Of a DNA stretch of 64,000 nucleotides, positions 26,555-35,876 are shown piece after piece (position 1 is the first letter of the stretch; each line of letters begins with the position of its first letter). The stretch lies in the NCBI GenBank assembly GCA_007859835.1, contig SJPJ01000001.1, forward strand, positions 1,074,453-1,138,452, in the 5' to 3' direction. Source of the stretch: Novipirellula herctigrandis (lineage in GTDB: Bacteria; Planctomycetota; Planctomycetia; Pirellulales; Pirellulaceae). The notes under the pieces were generated by a model. The model ran no database searches and was not told the DNA's origin. It saw only the letters and a list, made by a program, of their open reading frames with translations. The position numbers and the translations under genes were made by a program.

Positions 26555-26727
26555 GCTCCAAGATTCTCAAGTTCAATCCATTCACAATAACGGTTTCATT
26601 TAGCGTGTAAAGCCGAGCGAAATTTGCTACACTCCGATGCTCCCCTCCGGCAATGTTTTGAAGCTGCCATCGTGCACTACGATCGGCATTTGGGCGTTGC
26701 CAATCCCACCTCCCGCTGAGACATGCA

Positions 26728-28566
26728 ATGAATCTGTTGTTATTGATGCAAAAAAACTGTCCCCGTTCCGCACGCTGGTGCTTGCTATTGTCTTGTTCGA
26801 TGTTGGCTTCGCCCGCCGTCGCAAAAGAGACTCACGTGGGCCCTTCGCCACGCATGAAACGTGCGGATGCTTTTCTAGGTATCCATTTTGATTTTCATGC
26901 GGGCGACGATTGCAACAGCATTGGCAAACGAACCACGCCACAGATGGTTGAGATGGTGATCGACAAGGTCAACCCCGACTACATTCAAATCGACTGCAAA
27001 GGGCATCGCGGCTATTCAAGTTATCCAACCAAGGTGGGAAATCCTGCGCCCGGATTCATTGGCGATCCATTGCGGATCTGGCGTGAGGTTACACGGAAGC
27101 GGGGAATTCCACTCTTCATGCACTACTCGGGGGTATGGGACTATAAGGCCGTCGCCGACCACCCCGATTGGGCTGCGGTGGATGGCAACGGAAAACCCAA
27201 CGCGAAAGCGACCTCCGTGTTCGGGCCATACGCCGATCGACTGATGATTCCCCAACTCCGTGAACTGGCGGGGGAATATGGTGTGGACGGTGCCTGGGTG
27301 GATGGCGATTGTTGGGGAACGACGCCGGACTACAGCGAGGCGACCGTGCAAAAATTCTGCGCCCAAACGGGTGCAAAATCCGCTCCCTATAAACAGAGTG
27401 ATCCCTATTGGAACGAGTGGATGGATTTTCATCGCGAAGGCTTTCGCAATTACTTGCGTCATTACGTGGATGAACTGAAGGCGTCCCACCCGGACTTTCA
27501 AGTGATCAGCAATTGGGCGTTCAGTGATCATATGCCCGAACCTGTGTTTGCAAATGTCGCTGGTTTGTCGGGTGATTTCGCACCGGACAACAGTGTCAAC
27601 TCCGCTCGCTTTGCCGGTCGTTGTCTTGAAAATCAGGGCGTCCCCTGGGACTTGATGTCATGGTCATTCAGTCGCAAAAACAACAAACAAAAACCTGCGG
27701 TGCAACTGATGCAAGAAGCCTCGCAAGTACTTGCCATCGGCGGTGGGTATCAAGCCTACTTCAAACAGGATCGGGACGGCGCGATTCGCTCCCCAGCCGA
27801 GATGGACGTCATGGCCGAGGTTGCAAAGTTCTGTCGTGACCGTCAAGCCTACTGTCACCGCTCCGTTGCCGTGCCGCAAATCGCACTGCTTTACTCGACC
27901 GCTGGACATTATCGAGCATCGCCAAGCCTATTCCATTGGAACGGCACCAACGGCGTCAAAGTGCTGCGAATGGCTCTCACGGAAATGCTGCAAAACCAAT
28001 ATGGCGTGCAAATACTTAGCGAGCATCACCTGCGCGGGCACTTGTCCGAGTGGCCTGTCGTCGTCATCCCGGGATGGACTTTTCTTGAAGCCGACTTTCG
28101 CGACGAATTGGCTGCCTATGCGCAATCGGGTGGTCGTCTAATACTAATCGGGACCGGCCCGAAAAAGCTTTTTGATAAGGAACTGGCTCAAATCGCCGAT
28201 TCCTCGATCGTCGTCGTTGATCAGGTCGACGCCGCATTTCCAGACGCACTGAGACATGGACTCCCCAATCCGATTGTGGAAGTGGTGGGTTCAAAAGATG
28301 TCGATGTGAGTCCACGCATGTTGAATGGAAACCTTACGGTTCATCTCGTCAACTCGTCCGGTCCGCACGCGAACGCGCCGGACGAAGGAATCAAAGAGAT
28401 CAAACCCGTTGGCCCACTAACCGTGTCAATCCGTTTGGATCAACCTCCGAAATCCATTGTGATGCAACCGGAAGGCAAGTCGCTGGAAATCGAGTGGCAA
28501 AACGGTCGCGCAATAGTCACGATGCCACATTTAGACCTGTATTCGATCCTCGTCGTGGAACCGTAA
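26728..28566 (+). CDS. Secreted alpha-L-fucosidase-like glycoside hydrolase
   Basis: 612 residues, with a signal peptide ending around SPAVAKE. The barrel begins ADAFLGIHFDFHAGDDCNS and PDYIQIDCKGHRGYSSYP, then GIPLFMHYSGVWD, and GVDGAWVDGDCWG. This pattern of a catalytic region with HFDFH, a Cys-Lys-Gly-His motif and an Asp after the WVDGD strand is that of GH29-related families (including GH151). The C-terminal third contains a glutamine-amidotransferase-like trimerisation domain (WPVVVIPGWTFLEADFRDEL and GGRLILIG), typical of GH42/GH151-like enzymes. Fucose release fits marine polysaccharides. Family number is uncertain. Confidence 0.65.
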   Translation: MNLLLLMQKNCPRSARWCLLLSCSMLASPAVAKETHVGPSPRMKRADAFLGIHFDFHAGDDCNSIGKRTTPQMVEMVIDKVNPDYIQIDCKGHRGYSSYPTKVGNPAPGFIGDPLRIWREVTRKRGIPLFMHYSGVWDYKAVADHPDWAAVDGNGKPNAKATSVFGPYADRLMIPQLRELAGEYGVDGAWVDGDCWGTTPDYSEATVQKFCAQTGAKSAPYKQSDPYWNEWMDFHREGFRNYLRHYVDELKASHPDFQVISNWAFSDHMPEPVFANVAGLSGDFAPDNSVNSARFAGRCLENQGVPWDLMSWSFSRKNNKQKPAVQLMQEASQVLAIGGGYQAYFKQDRDGAIRSPAEMDVMAEVAKFCRDRQAYCHRSVAVPQIALLYSTAGHYRASPSLFHWNGTNGVKVLRMALTEMLQNQYGVQILSEHHLRGHLSEWPVVVIPGWTFLEADFRDELAAYAQSGGRLILIGTGPKKLFDKELAQIADSSIVVVDQVDAAFPDALRHGLPNPIVEVVGSKDVDVSPRMLNGNLTVHLVNSSGPHANAPDEGIKEIKPVGPLTVSIRLDQPPKSIVMQPEGKSLEIEWQNGRAIVTMPHLDLYSILVVEP

Positions 28567-28630
28567 ACCGAAATCACTTTCGGTTTGACCAAAAAACACG
28601 ACCGAGCAGATCACCACCCGGCAATGCACC

Positions 28631-30151
28631 CTATTCCTTAGTGCGAAACGGCGACGCAGGCAATCCGGCACCATTGTAAAGGTTACAGTCCGGATTAGGC
28701 GCCCACGCATATCGCACTGCGATGGGCTTGGCCACGGACGGGCTCGAAACGGAGACTTTGCTGCCTTCAATTCGGGCGTCAGCGGCAACCCACTTGTTGT
28801 CTTCACCGACAATCTCGAAGCCTTTCAAGTCGCCCCCCTTCGCTTTCAAACCACCGTTAGTATGCGAGAAAGAGAGGATGACGTTCGATCCACGAATTTG
28901 ATGGCCCGTCGGCAGTGGCCCACTGGTTGCTTCGACCTCGTTACCGTAGACATCCCCCAACGCCCACAACGATAGTCGGCGTCCGACTTCTTGTTTGTTC
29001 TTGGGATGAATGTTCGTTGGTTCACCGATATCGACAGTGATCGCCATACCTGTCTTCGGAAGCCGGAGCGTTCTTAGCATCGCCTCTTGTACCAGCGACC
29101 AATCTTCTCCGGGGCGATTGTAATTTGGAAGCTGTACCCAAGCGAACGGAAACTCGTCGCCCCAACGTGCACGCCAATCAGAAACGAGCAGCGGCAATTG
29201 GTATTGATATGCGAATCCCTTACCTGGATGCGAATTGGCTTCGCCTTGGTACCAAAGGGCACCTCGGACGGCATAGGGAACCAACGGCGAGATTTTTCCA
29301 TTGAACAACTGTCCTGCTTTCCCTTTACGCGCCAAGGTTACCAGAGGATCCTTCGGTTTTTTCGGAGCCTTTTTGCCCTCTGCCTTTGCTTTGGCCAATC
29401 TCTTCTCCCAATTCTGTAGTGCCTTTGCGTAATTCGCCTTCAGTTGCTCCTCCGTCGGAGCAACGGCGCGAGTCGGTTCGAGTGTGGATCGCAATTGGGG
29501 ATGTTGTCGTTGCGATTCTGCGGCAATCCACGACTCAATCGGCGTACCACCAACGGAAGAATTAATTAGCCCAACAGGAACATTCAATTCACGATGAAGT
29601 TCACGACCAAAAAAGAACAGCGTCGCTGAAAAGCTTCCGACTGTCTTCGGTGAACAGACCAACCATTCACCGCTGGCGTCTAAATTCGGCTCTTTCTCGG
29701 CTTTTGACACTTCTTTGAACATACGAATCAGTGGCAACGCCGCAGCCGCTTGTTCGGTCTCAAAATCCTTTGCGGCGCTGACCGTCATTTGCATATTGGA
29801 TTGCCCAGACCCAAGCCAAACTTCACCAACAAGCACGTCATGAATCGTCACTGCCGCCCCGTCGGGAAACGTCACGACCAACTCGCTCGGCTCTGCATTG
29901 GCAGGCAGCGGATCGAGCTCTACCATCCACTTGCCATGGGTATCAACAGTGGTACCCTTTTTTTGTTCGGCAAACTCAACGTTGACGTGATCCCCTTTGC
30001 CACCCCATCCCCATACAGGAATCGGTTTCTCTCGCTGCAAGACCATGTGATCCGAGAAAACCTGTGCAAGCTTGGCCTCCTCTGCACCGATTGCAAATAG
30101 AGGCACGATTAGTACAAGGCCGATCGAAAACATCGCGTTCTTCATTGCCAT
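28631..30151 (-). CDS. Secreted sialate O-acetylesterase-like SGNH esterase
   Basis: 506 residues with a signal peptide (FSIGLVLIVPLFAIGAEE). It follows the SASA family: QVFSDHMVLQREKPIPVWGW at the start, nucleophile S118 in GSGQSNMQ, GLINSSVGGTPIESW, GALWYQGEANS, and the His of NIHPKNK, which closes the Ser-His(-Asp) triad. Removes acetyl groups from sugars; substrate may be plant or algal polysaccharide rather than sialic acid. A Lys/Ala-rich insertion (about 240-265; AKAEGKKAPKKPKD) lies mid-protein. It converges with the fucosidase-like gene 64 bp away, consistent with a shared catabolic role. Confidence 0.9.
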   Translation of the reverse strand: MAMKNAMFSIGLVLIVPLFAIGAEEAKLAQVFSDHMVLQREKPIPVWGWGGKGDHVNVEFAEQKKGTTVDTHGKWMVELDPLPANAEPSELVVTFPDGAAVTIHDVLVGEVWLGSGQSNMQMTVSAAKDFETEQAAAALPLIRMFKEVSKAEKEPNLDASGEWLVCSPKTVGSFSATLFFFGRELHRELNVPVGLINSSVGGTPIESWIAAESQRQHPQLRSTLEPTRAVAPTEEQLKANYAKALQNWEKRLAKAKAEGKKAPKKPKDPLVTLARKGKAGQLFNGKISPLVPYAVRGALWYQGEANSHPGKGFAYQYQLPLLVSDWRARWGDEFPFAWVQLPNYNRPGEDWSLVQEAMLRTLRLPKTGMAITVDIGEPTNIHPKNKQEVGRRLSLWALGDVYGNEVEATSGPLPTGHQIRGSNVILSFSHTNGGLKAKGGDLKGFEIVGEDNKWVAADARIEGSKVSVSSPSVAKPIAVRYAWAPNPDCNLYNGAGLPASPFRTKE

Positions 30152-30228
30152 TTCCTATACATTTCTAGCCGTGTGTGCCATATCGTCAGCACACACGTTG
30201 ACCTGATCCAATTCCAAACGAGTCTTCG

Positions 30229-31197
30229 CTACTTACCGACGTCTAGCATCATCCTTCGTATCATGCGCTGCATTTCAGGATGGTCAGCGTGTTGCTCCAA
30301 CATCTTGCGCAATTGACTCTGCATCATTTCCTTCGCATCAAGATGTTCATTGGGAATCGGCACTGAAAACCTATTGTTCCCGGCGCGGCTCGTCGCGTTG
30401 CCACCGTTAGGACCAACAGTCGCAGACGCAAATCCAGCCATCTTTTCGTAGCGTTCGATGTTGCGAACCAATTCAGGAGCTTGCTCTTTCAACTCGTCAC
30501 GCGATACCGCAGAATAAACCTTTTCGGTGATACTTCCATCGGCGTTCTTTTTGAGACTACGTACTCGGATTTCAATCGCCCCATCACTGATTTCGCGAAC
30601 CGCGATCTCTTGTGTTTTGTCAACCACATTGAGCTTCGACACCTTCTGGTCCTCATCTGCGTGAACCGATCGCGTAATTCGGATACCGTTCTTAATGACT
30701 GTTGACGTTGACGAGGAAGCGTTGGATGCCATGGGCTGATTCTTCGAGTGGCTATTTCGCCTTGAGAACCTGTTGGTGCCGCCAAATCTTGCACTCGCTG
30801 AACTTGATGCATCACTTGACCGAGCCTGCCCGCCATCTCGCAACCTCTCCGATCTAGCGTTGCTATTGGCCGAGCCAACACCCGAGGCATTCCCGGACGT
30901 ACGCCCTGTGACAGCGCTCTTGCTACGGGTTCTTCCATTGGACAGGCCTTCCGAGAACGACGAACTCGATACACTGGCCGATGATTCACTGGCCGATGAT
31001 ACACTGGCCGATGACGACTGAGTATCGCTGTCGTCATCACTCTTTTGGTGGTAACGATCCGCATCGGTTGCGGCTCTGTTCGGCTGCTCATTTTCGTCGC
31101 CTGCACTCGTCCATGGAACTAGTACGCAAAAGACCAAGCCAATGACCATGGTTCGAATGATCGGTGCATTACGTGATAGAACTTCGTAACGTTTCAT
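30229..31197 (-). CDS. Secreted Ser-rich low-complexity protein, unknown
   Basis: From ATG 31197, 322 residues: signal peptide about 14-34 (TMVIGLVFCVLVPWTSAG), then 120 residues of Ser/Ala/Asp low complexity, then a short globular part (VVDKTQEIAVREISDGAIEI) and a helical C-terminus rich in Met and Gln (KEMMQSQLRKMLEQH). A frame from 31266 is open but the peptide before Met24 is not signal-like. The Ser-rich part is encoded in places by a 15-bp duplication (around 30965-31015). I recognise no family. It belongs to the secreted set of this region. Confidence 0.65.
   Translation of the reverse strand: MKRYEVLSRNAPIIRTMVIGLVFCVLVPWTSAGDENEQPNRAATDADRYHQKSDDDSDTQSSSASVSSASESSASVSSSSFSEGLSNGRTRSKSAVTGRTSGNASGVGSANSNARSERLRDGGQARSSDASSSASARFGGTNRFSRRNSHSKNQPMASNASSSTSTVIKNGIRITRSVHADEDQKVSKLNVVDKTQEIAVREISDGAIEIRVRSLKKNADGSITEKVYSAVSRDELKEQAPELVRNIERYEKMAGFASATVGPNGGNATSRAGNNRFSVPIPNEHLDAKEMMQSQLRKMLEQHADHPEMQRMIRRMMLDVGK
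30972..31016. repeat. 15-bp tandem duplication in the Ser-rich gene
   Basis: Three units of ACTGGCCGATGAT plus two variable bases follow one another (read on + strand), giving a Ser-Ala-Ser-Val-Ser pattern on the minus strand. The period is a multiple of three, so reading frame is kept. Confidence 0.8.
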
Positions 31198-31648
31198 TGC
31201 ACTAGCCTTATCGATAGGGGGTCGAGAGGAGTCGGAAGCAACGCCGTGTAGAATAGCACATCGCATGACGTTGCGGGATTAAAAGTCAAGATGACCGTTT
31301 GACTTGATTTGGCGCCGTTCGATTGACGTTTCCCTCCTTCCTTCCTCTTTCTTTAATGGCAATGCCATGAACATTGTAGTCTACTAAACGAAATGACAGT
31401 CACGGATGTAAATACGCAACGAGATGGACATTGTTATCGGTACCAAATTTCTCACCAGCGGTTTTCCGAGAAAACCGGGCAATCAAAATTTCTACCATCC
31501 GGAACTCGTTTACTGAACGAGAGCTGCCGAATGCAACGGATTGTATACACCGGATTGAATAGACCGGATTGAATAGACCGGATTGAATAGACGAGGCACT
31601 TGATTTCCGGTCCAGTTCTCACCCACTATCGCGAACAAGAACTCTCAC
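31198..31648. other. Divergent intergenic region with a 14-bp tandem repeat
   Basis: 451 bp between the divergent Ser-rich and GH39-like genes; it should hold both promoters. Near the GH39-like end the unit ACCGGATTGAATAG is repeated three times exactly (31549-31590) and truncated copies flank it. The rest has no feature I can name. Confidence 0.6.
31549..31590. repeat. 14-bp perfect tandem repeat, three copies
   Basis: ACCGGATTGAATAG at 31549, 31563 and 31577, 59 bp upstream of the GH39-like start. The period is not a multiple of three, in accord with its intergenic place, so copy-number change would alter promoter or leader spacing. Confidence 0.95.
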
Positions 31649-33877
31649 ATGATTAAAACCCGATTCTTCGACAAAGCTTGTCTGTTGTCTTTCGTCGCTC
31701 TCATCTGCGGATCGTCGTTTAGCTCTGCGAATGCGGATGTCACGATCGACGCCACTTCGATTGCGCAATCACCTGAGGGAGTTCAAATCGGCGATGCCCA
31801 GCGGGTTCAATCCGCCGACGGTCATGCAGAAATCCGATTGAGCCATAAGGGCATATCGGTTTCGCTTGCCGATTCACTTTCCGCAGAATCAGGAACGATC
31901 CGTATAAGTTTTCGACTCTCGTCAAATTGGCCATCAGAAGCTCGCCAAACGCTCTTTCATGTGGGAGACCGTTCACATACTCACGTGACATTGTTTGCAG
32001 AGAAAGGTCGTTTGACGGCAGTCTACAAATCCGACCGGGATCATCATGCATCGATTCAGTATCGCGAATCCGAGTCATGGATTGCCCTCACCAATCATGA
32101 AGCCATTTTTGGTTGGCATACAAAGGACGATACGATTCGGTTTTACCTGGAACTTGACGGCAAGTTGGTCGGCCAAGAAACGGGCAAGTTGATTGAAGAT
32201 TGGCCGAACGTTGGATATTTAGGTGCTCGCCGAAGTCAACAAATTTGGTTGGGCACCCTTCATTCTGCGACGCTTTCGAGCCTGTATTCCACACCGGCGG
32301 AGTTGCTGCCCGGTCGCCGAACCGTCGTCGTCGACGGAGACCGCGCCGTGGGCGAGTGTTACAACTTTTGGTCGATCAATAATTTCACAAGCCAGCACAT
32401 GTTTGCCGATCCTCATTATGCCCAAAGGGTCAAGCAGGAAAAGCCGTTCATGAAGGAAGTCAATTGCGTGCGACTGCTGGGTGGTCGTGTTGACGGCCGA
32501 AACAAATGGTTCCAAGGCGTCACTGAGCAGCATACAAGGCAGAAGATCGTCAGCTCGAATTTCACTGATATGACAGTCTATTTGAAAGGCATTCTCGACG
32601 CCGGGTACACGCCGCGAATCGTGCTCGACAATATCCCTTTCGCAATGAGCGAATCGGGTGAGAACGCGAAATACGGCAATACGCGACCGGCCACCGATTT
32701 GGACGTTTGGCATCAATACGTTCAACAAGCCGTCACTGCAATGACCAATTCGTTTGGAATAGAAACCGTTGCAAAGTGGCGATTTCGAGTTGGTACCGAA
32801 CCTGATTTGTATCCTGGGCATTGGCAAGGAACCAAACAGGAATACTTGCGTCACTATGACTGTACCGTCGATGCGGTTTGTTCAGTGATTCCTAATGCTC
32901 AGATCGGTCCTGGAAACGTATTGAATCCCTCGGATTCTAACAAAGTAAACTTACACGGTCAGACGAAATGGGGCTTGGACATTGTCGATCACTGCGGCGC
33001 GGGAACGAATACTTGGACAGGAATGACAAGTACGGCAACGGAACCCTGTACGCGAATTTCCTTTTTGCAATGTTCGTGGTATGGTCGCGTCGGAGGATCC
33101 ATAGACTCGATCAACATTGCCATACAACGGATGAAAGACCGATTGGATCGCTATCCGTCGTTGCAGGGAACTCCGATATCGATTGCTGAATTTGGCGTAT
33201 TAGCCGATGAATACGGAAACCGCTTGTACGGCGGTGAAGGAACCGAGTGGAGTGCCAGTTGGTATGCGGCGATAGCGGATCGCATTTACGATTTAAATGT
33301 CGAGCAAGTTCACGAATGGTCACAAACAACCTCTGGGATCCTGCGTCCGAGAGCCAATGTGATTGGGATGCTACAGCAGATGCACAATGGCCAGCGATTG
33401 CCGGTCGCGGTGGAAGGCGAATCGGCCGCTCAAGCCGGTGCATTGGCTTGTTTGAAGAACGACACGTTTTTCATCTTGCTCTATAACCATCGCCCTCAGC
33501 GAGATGCAAATATCCCCGAACAGATCGATCTGACATTGAAGTCACAACAATTGGACAACGACGACCAATGGACCATTTCCGAGTGGGCTATTGATAAGGA
33601 ACACGGCGTGTTCATGCACAAATTGTACGAAGATTGCCAACGTGCGGGACTCGAACCTCTACCCAAATCGCCCATTTTCGGAGGCCAGCCGTCGAGACGT
33701 TTTGGTCCAGCAGTGTTTAAACTGTTAGCAGAAAACCGAAAACTCTACAATCAACTTGCTCAGCCCAGTCGCTTACAGGATGAACAATCGCTAACGATTG
33801 TTGATGGGATGGCAACGATGAACATCTCGATGCCAGGGCATAGCGTACGCTTTTTAAAGATTGCTCGTAGGCACTAA
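31649..33877 (+). CDS. Secreted GH39-like glycoside hydrolase
   Basis: 742 residues with a signal peptide (ACLLSFVALICGSSFSSANA). Residues 30-220 are a LamG/concanavalin-like beta sandwich (TIRISFRLSSN, YLELDGKLVGQE), followed by a clan GH-A TIM barrel: NCVRLLGGRVDGR, TPRIVLDNIPF, acid/base E384 in FRVGTEPDLY, and nucleophile E514 in PISIAEFGV. The order strand-4 N/T-E and strand-7 E is that of GH39 (xylosidases, iduronidases and others). A C-terminal beta domain follows (about 600-742). Substrate cannot be fixed; the sandwich may target it to insoluble polysaccharide. The in-frame start ATG 31649 fits the signal. Confidence 0.75.
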   Translation: MIKTRFFDKACLLSFVALICGSSFSSANADVTIDATSIAQSPEGVQIGDAQRVQSADGHAEIRLSHKGISVSLADSLSAESGTIRISFRLSSNWPSEARQTLFHVGDRSHTHVTLFAEKGRLTAVYKSDRDHHASIQYRESESWIALTNHEAIFGWHTKDDTIRFYLELDGKLVGQETGKLIEDWPNVGYLGARRSQQIWLGTLHSATLSSLYSTPAELLPGRRTVVVDGDRAVGECYNFWSINNFTSQHMFADPHYAQRVKQEKPFMKEVNCVRLLGGRVDGRNKWFQGVTEQHTRQKIVSSNFTDMTVYLKGILDAGYTPRIVLDNIPFAMSESGENAKYGNTRPATDLDVWHQYVQQAVTAMTNSFGIETVAKWRFRVGTEPDLYPGHWQGTKQEYLRHYDCTVDAVCSVIPNAQIGPGNVLNPSDSNKVNLHGQTKWGLDIVDHCGAGTNTWTGMTSTATEPCTRISFLQCSWYGRVGGSIDSINIAIQRMKDRLDRYPSLQGTPISIAEFGVLADEYGNRLYGGEGTEWSASWYAAIADRIYDLNVEQVHEWSQTTSGILRPRANVIGMLQQMHNGQRLPVAVEGESAAQAGALACLKNDTFFILLYNHRPQRDANIPEQIDLTLKSQQLDNDDQWTISEWAIDKEHGVFMHKLYEDCQRAGLEPLPKSPIFGGQPSRRFGPAVFKLLAENRKLYNQLAQPSRLQDEQSLTIVDGMATMNISMPGHSVRFLKIARRH

Positions 33878-33947
33878 CCCATCTCCACAATGGATCACCA
33901 AAGATCAAGCAACGCGTTGCCGCATGATGATTGGTCTCAACCTCAAC

Positions 33948-34512
33948 TCAATCACCTCTAGGCGATCTGAACTCTGCTTGCCTTTCTTCTTCGGTGCAAT
34001 CCAATTGATTGGTTACCGCCAACACATGGATCACGTCGTTTCGACCAACTCGCAGCAGACGTGTGTAGTCGTGGACTTCCCTATTTGCAAATCGCCGCAG
34101 GCCCCACTTGTTTATAGCCCACATGATTCGTTCAATCGATCGGCTGCTCGCAAATAACAGGAGCAGGAGCAGGAGCAAACCAGCGATCAAGACGCCAATC
34201 CATTCCGTCAATTGCCCCGTCCAATCCCCACTTCCGCCCGTGTTTTGAAAAGCCAGCACCGCCGAGGGGATCGTTACCACAACACCAATCTACTCAAGAA
34301 GCATCAAGTACATCATGATCCGTCGCCGTAACGGATGATTGACGATGTCCTCGGATTCATTCGTGGTGAAGCCTGCACCGGTGAACGCCGAAAGCGTTTG
34401 AAACTGAGCAAGGTCTTTCGACACGCCCTGTCATCATCACCGACACAGTCGCGATACGAAGCACAGTCAGGGATACGGCTAACACAATCAGCGTACTGAA
34501 GACTGCGAGCAT
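33948..34512 (-). pseudogene. Decayed TrkA-type/potassium-channel-like membrane gene
   Basis: Translating leftward from ATG 34512 gives MLAVFSTLIVLAVSLTVLRI then a frameshift around 34420-34425; the second frame continues KDLAQFQTLSAFTGAGFTTN and reaches an in-frame TAG after MYLMLLE near 34292, and then a long frame VTIPSAVLAFQNTGG, hydrophobic LIAGLLLLLLLLFASS and VGRNDVIHVLAV, ending at 33948. Together this spells one protein with two disruptions and no full C-terminus. Proteins with GAGFTT-xE and LLRVGRxDVI are membrane proteins with a TrkA-like module. The poly-Leu tract reflects a CAGGAG-type repeat in the DNA. The gene is broken or was damaged recently. Confidence 0.75.
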
Positions 34513-34768
34513 GATCGTGCCCTATCGTGCCTACGACCTAGTTGCCTACACCACACGAAAAACAACGCGGGGTTAAAACGGACACTTTTTGTGTACAGCC
34601 ATCGCATCTCGCACCCAACAATGAGTAGCAGAACCAATCTGATTCCGCTTATCAGTCGCGATGACAACGGTTACACCGGAGCCCACTCGGTCGCTTGCAA
34701 ATGCCATTACCGCCGGTCGCCCCGAAGCCACCCGCTCAGAACGCGTCACCCGAAAATGGATGTACGTT

Positions 34769-35293
34769 TCAGCCCGGATGTTTCTTTGCATTGGGTATCA
34801 ATTCCCAGCATTCAGGTTGCCCTAATTGGGAAACGATTCCATCGATTGCCCTCGATAGCGTCACCAAATTCGATCGGAGAAAATCACCCGCAATGACGTC
34901 AAATTTAGCCTCATGCCCGACATTGAATGCGGACGGTGTCATCAGGAAAGCAACCGGCGGATTTATCATCCACTCGACAAAATGCTCCGCCAACTGTTTG
35001 GTGACGCCTTCGGCACTATTGGGAAAGGGGCCATCCGAAATCAGCAAGATGTGACTGGCCTTTTTCCCTCTTGCATAGAATCGATCAAACCCTCGCTGCA
35101 GCACACCTGACAAGCGATGCCTTAGAAACGAGACTTGGTCATCCGCTGCCAATTCTTTGTATTCATCAAGATTTCCCGCTTCGCTTTGAATCAATGGAAA
35201 CGCCTGACCACGACTGTCAATGCCGACGGCGGACCAACGCAGCAATTCGGTGTCAATCAAAACGACTAGCCACGCGGGCTCGCGATCGCTCAT
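34769..35293 (-). CDS. Unknown protein, last gene of signalling operon
   Basis: 174 residues, start ATG 35293 overlapping the response regulator stop by four bases (ATGA). Features: REPAWLVVLIDTELLRWSAV, GKKASHILLISDGPFPNSAE, FVEWMINPPVAFLMTPSAF. The parts with VVLIDTELL and ILLISDGP resemble a von Willebrand A or hydrolase-like alternate strand/helix fold; no metal motif is complete. I cannot name the family. Strict coupling to the kinase genes implies a role as an input or output partner. Confidence 0.7.
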   Translation of the reverse strand: MSDREPAWLVVLIDTELLRWSAVGIDSRGQAFPLIQSEAGNLDEYKELAADDQVSFLRHRLSGVLQRGFDRFYARGKKASHILLISDGPFPNSAEGVTKQLAEHFVEWMINPPVAFLMTPSAFNVGHEAKFDVIAGDFLRSNLVTLSRAIDGIVSQLGQPECWELIPNAKKHPG

Positions 35294-35835
35294 TGGGCCT
35301 CTCCGATGAGTTCCAATTGGCGGCGAAGTTTTAGCGTACGAGCTTGGAATTCTTGCAGAAACTCTGAATCCCTTGCCGCAGCGTCATTGGTCACACGCAA
35401 GGCATCCTCAAAGTAGCTACCCAATTCATTGAGCAGTTCCACCTTTGCCGCCATTGCATCGTGTTGCGATGCCGCATCACGCAGCAAATCAACGAGATCA
35501 TCAGGATCCCACGGTTTGGTGATATAGCGATAGAGGTCTCCGCTGTTGATCGCATCGACCACTGCGCGCGTGTCGGCATAGCCGGTAAAAACAATCCGAA
35601 CCGCTTGAGGGTATTCCGCGCACACACGTTGCATCAACTCGACACCCGTCATCGCTGGCATCCGTTGGTCCGTCATGATGACGTGGACCGGATGTTCGGC
35701 CATGACCTCCAACGCCTCTGAGCCACTGGCCGCAGTGTACACCTGGAAATCGCGACGCAGCAACGCAGCCAGCGAGAACAACACGTCAGGCTCATCATCA
35801 ACGATTAAGATTGCGTGTTTGGTTGTCGCTGGCAT
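35290..35835 (-). CDS. Response regulator with REC domain and C-terminal helices
   Basis: 181 residues. REC domain at 1-125: acidic pair D13-D14 in LIVDDEP, phosphoacceptor D56 in IMTDQRMP, Thr in VFTGYAD, and Lys in YITKPWD. YRYITKPWD is typical of the RpfG/HD-GYP-linked receivers, but here no output domain follows, only a helical tail (about 135-181) that may dimerise. It should be phosphorylated by the kinase encoded upstream (35877-37124). Followed by a four-base overlap to the next gene. Confidence 0.92.
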   Translation of the reverse strand: MPATTKHAILIVDDEPDVLFSLAALLRRDFQVYTAASGSEALEVMAEHPVHVIMTDQRMPAMTGVELMQRVCAEYPQAVRIVFTGYADTRAVVDAINSGDLYRYITKPWDPDDLVDLLRDAASQHDAMAAKVELLNELGSYFEDALRVTNDAAARDSEFLQEFQARTLKLRRQLELIGEAQ

Positions 35836-35876
35836 CGATTAACTCCGAGTGTGGCTATGGACAAAGTCATTGGCAT

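Noticed and set aside
30489..31106. A 205-codon frame in a second phase of the Ser-rich gene
   Set aside because: It is Arg-rich shadow coding created by the low-complexity repeats; the other phase has a signal peptide.
34573..34791. A 72-codon frame downstream of the signalling operon
   Set aside because: No start signal, no motif, and it overlaps the end of the preceding gene without coupling.
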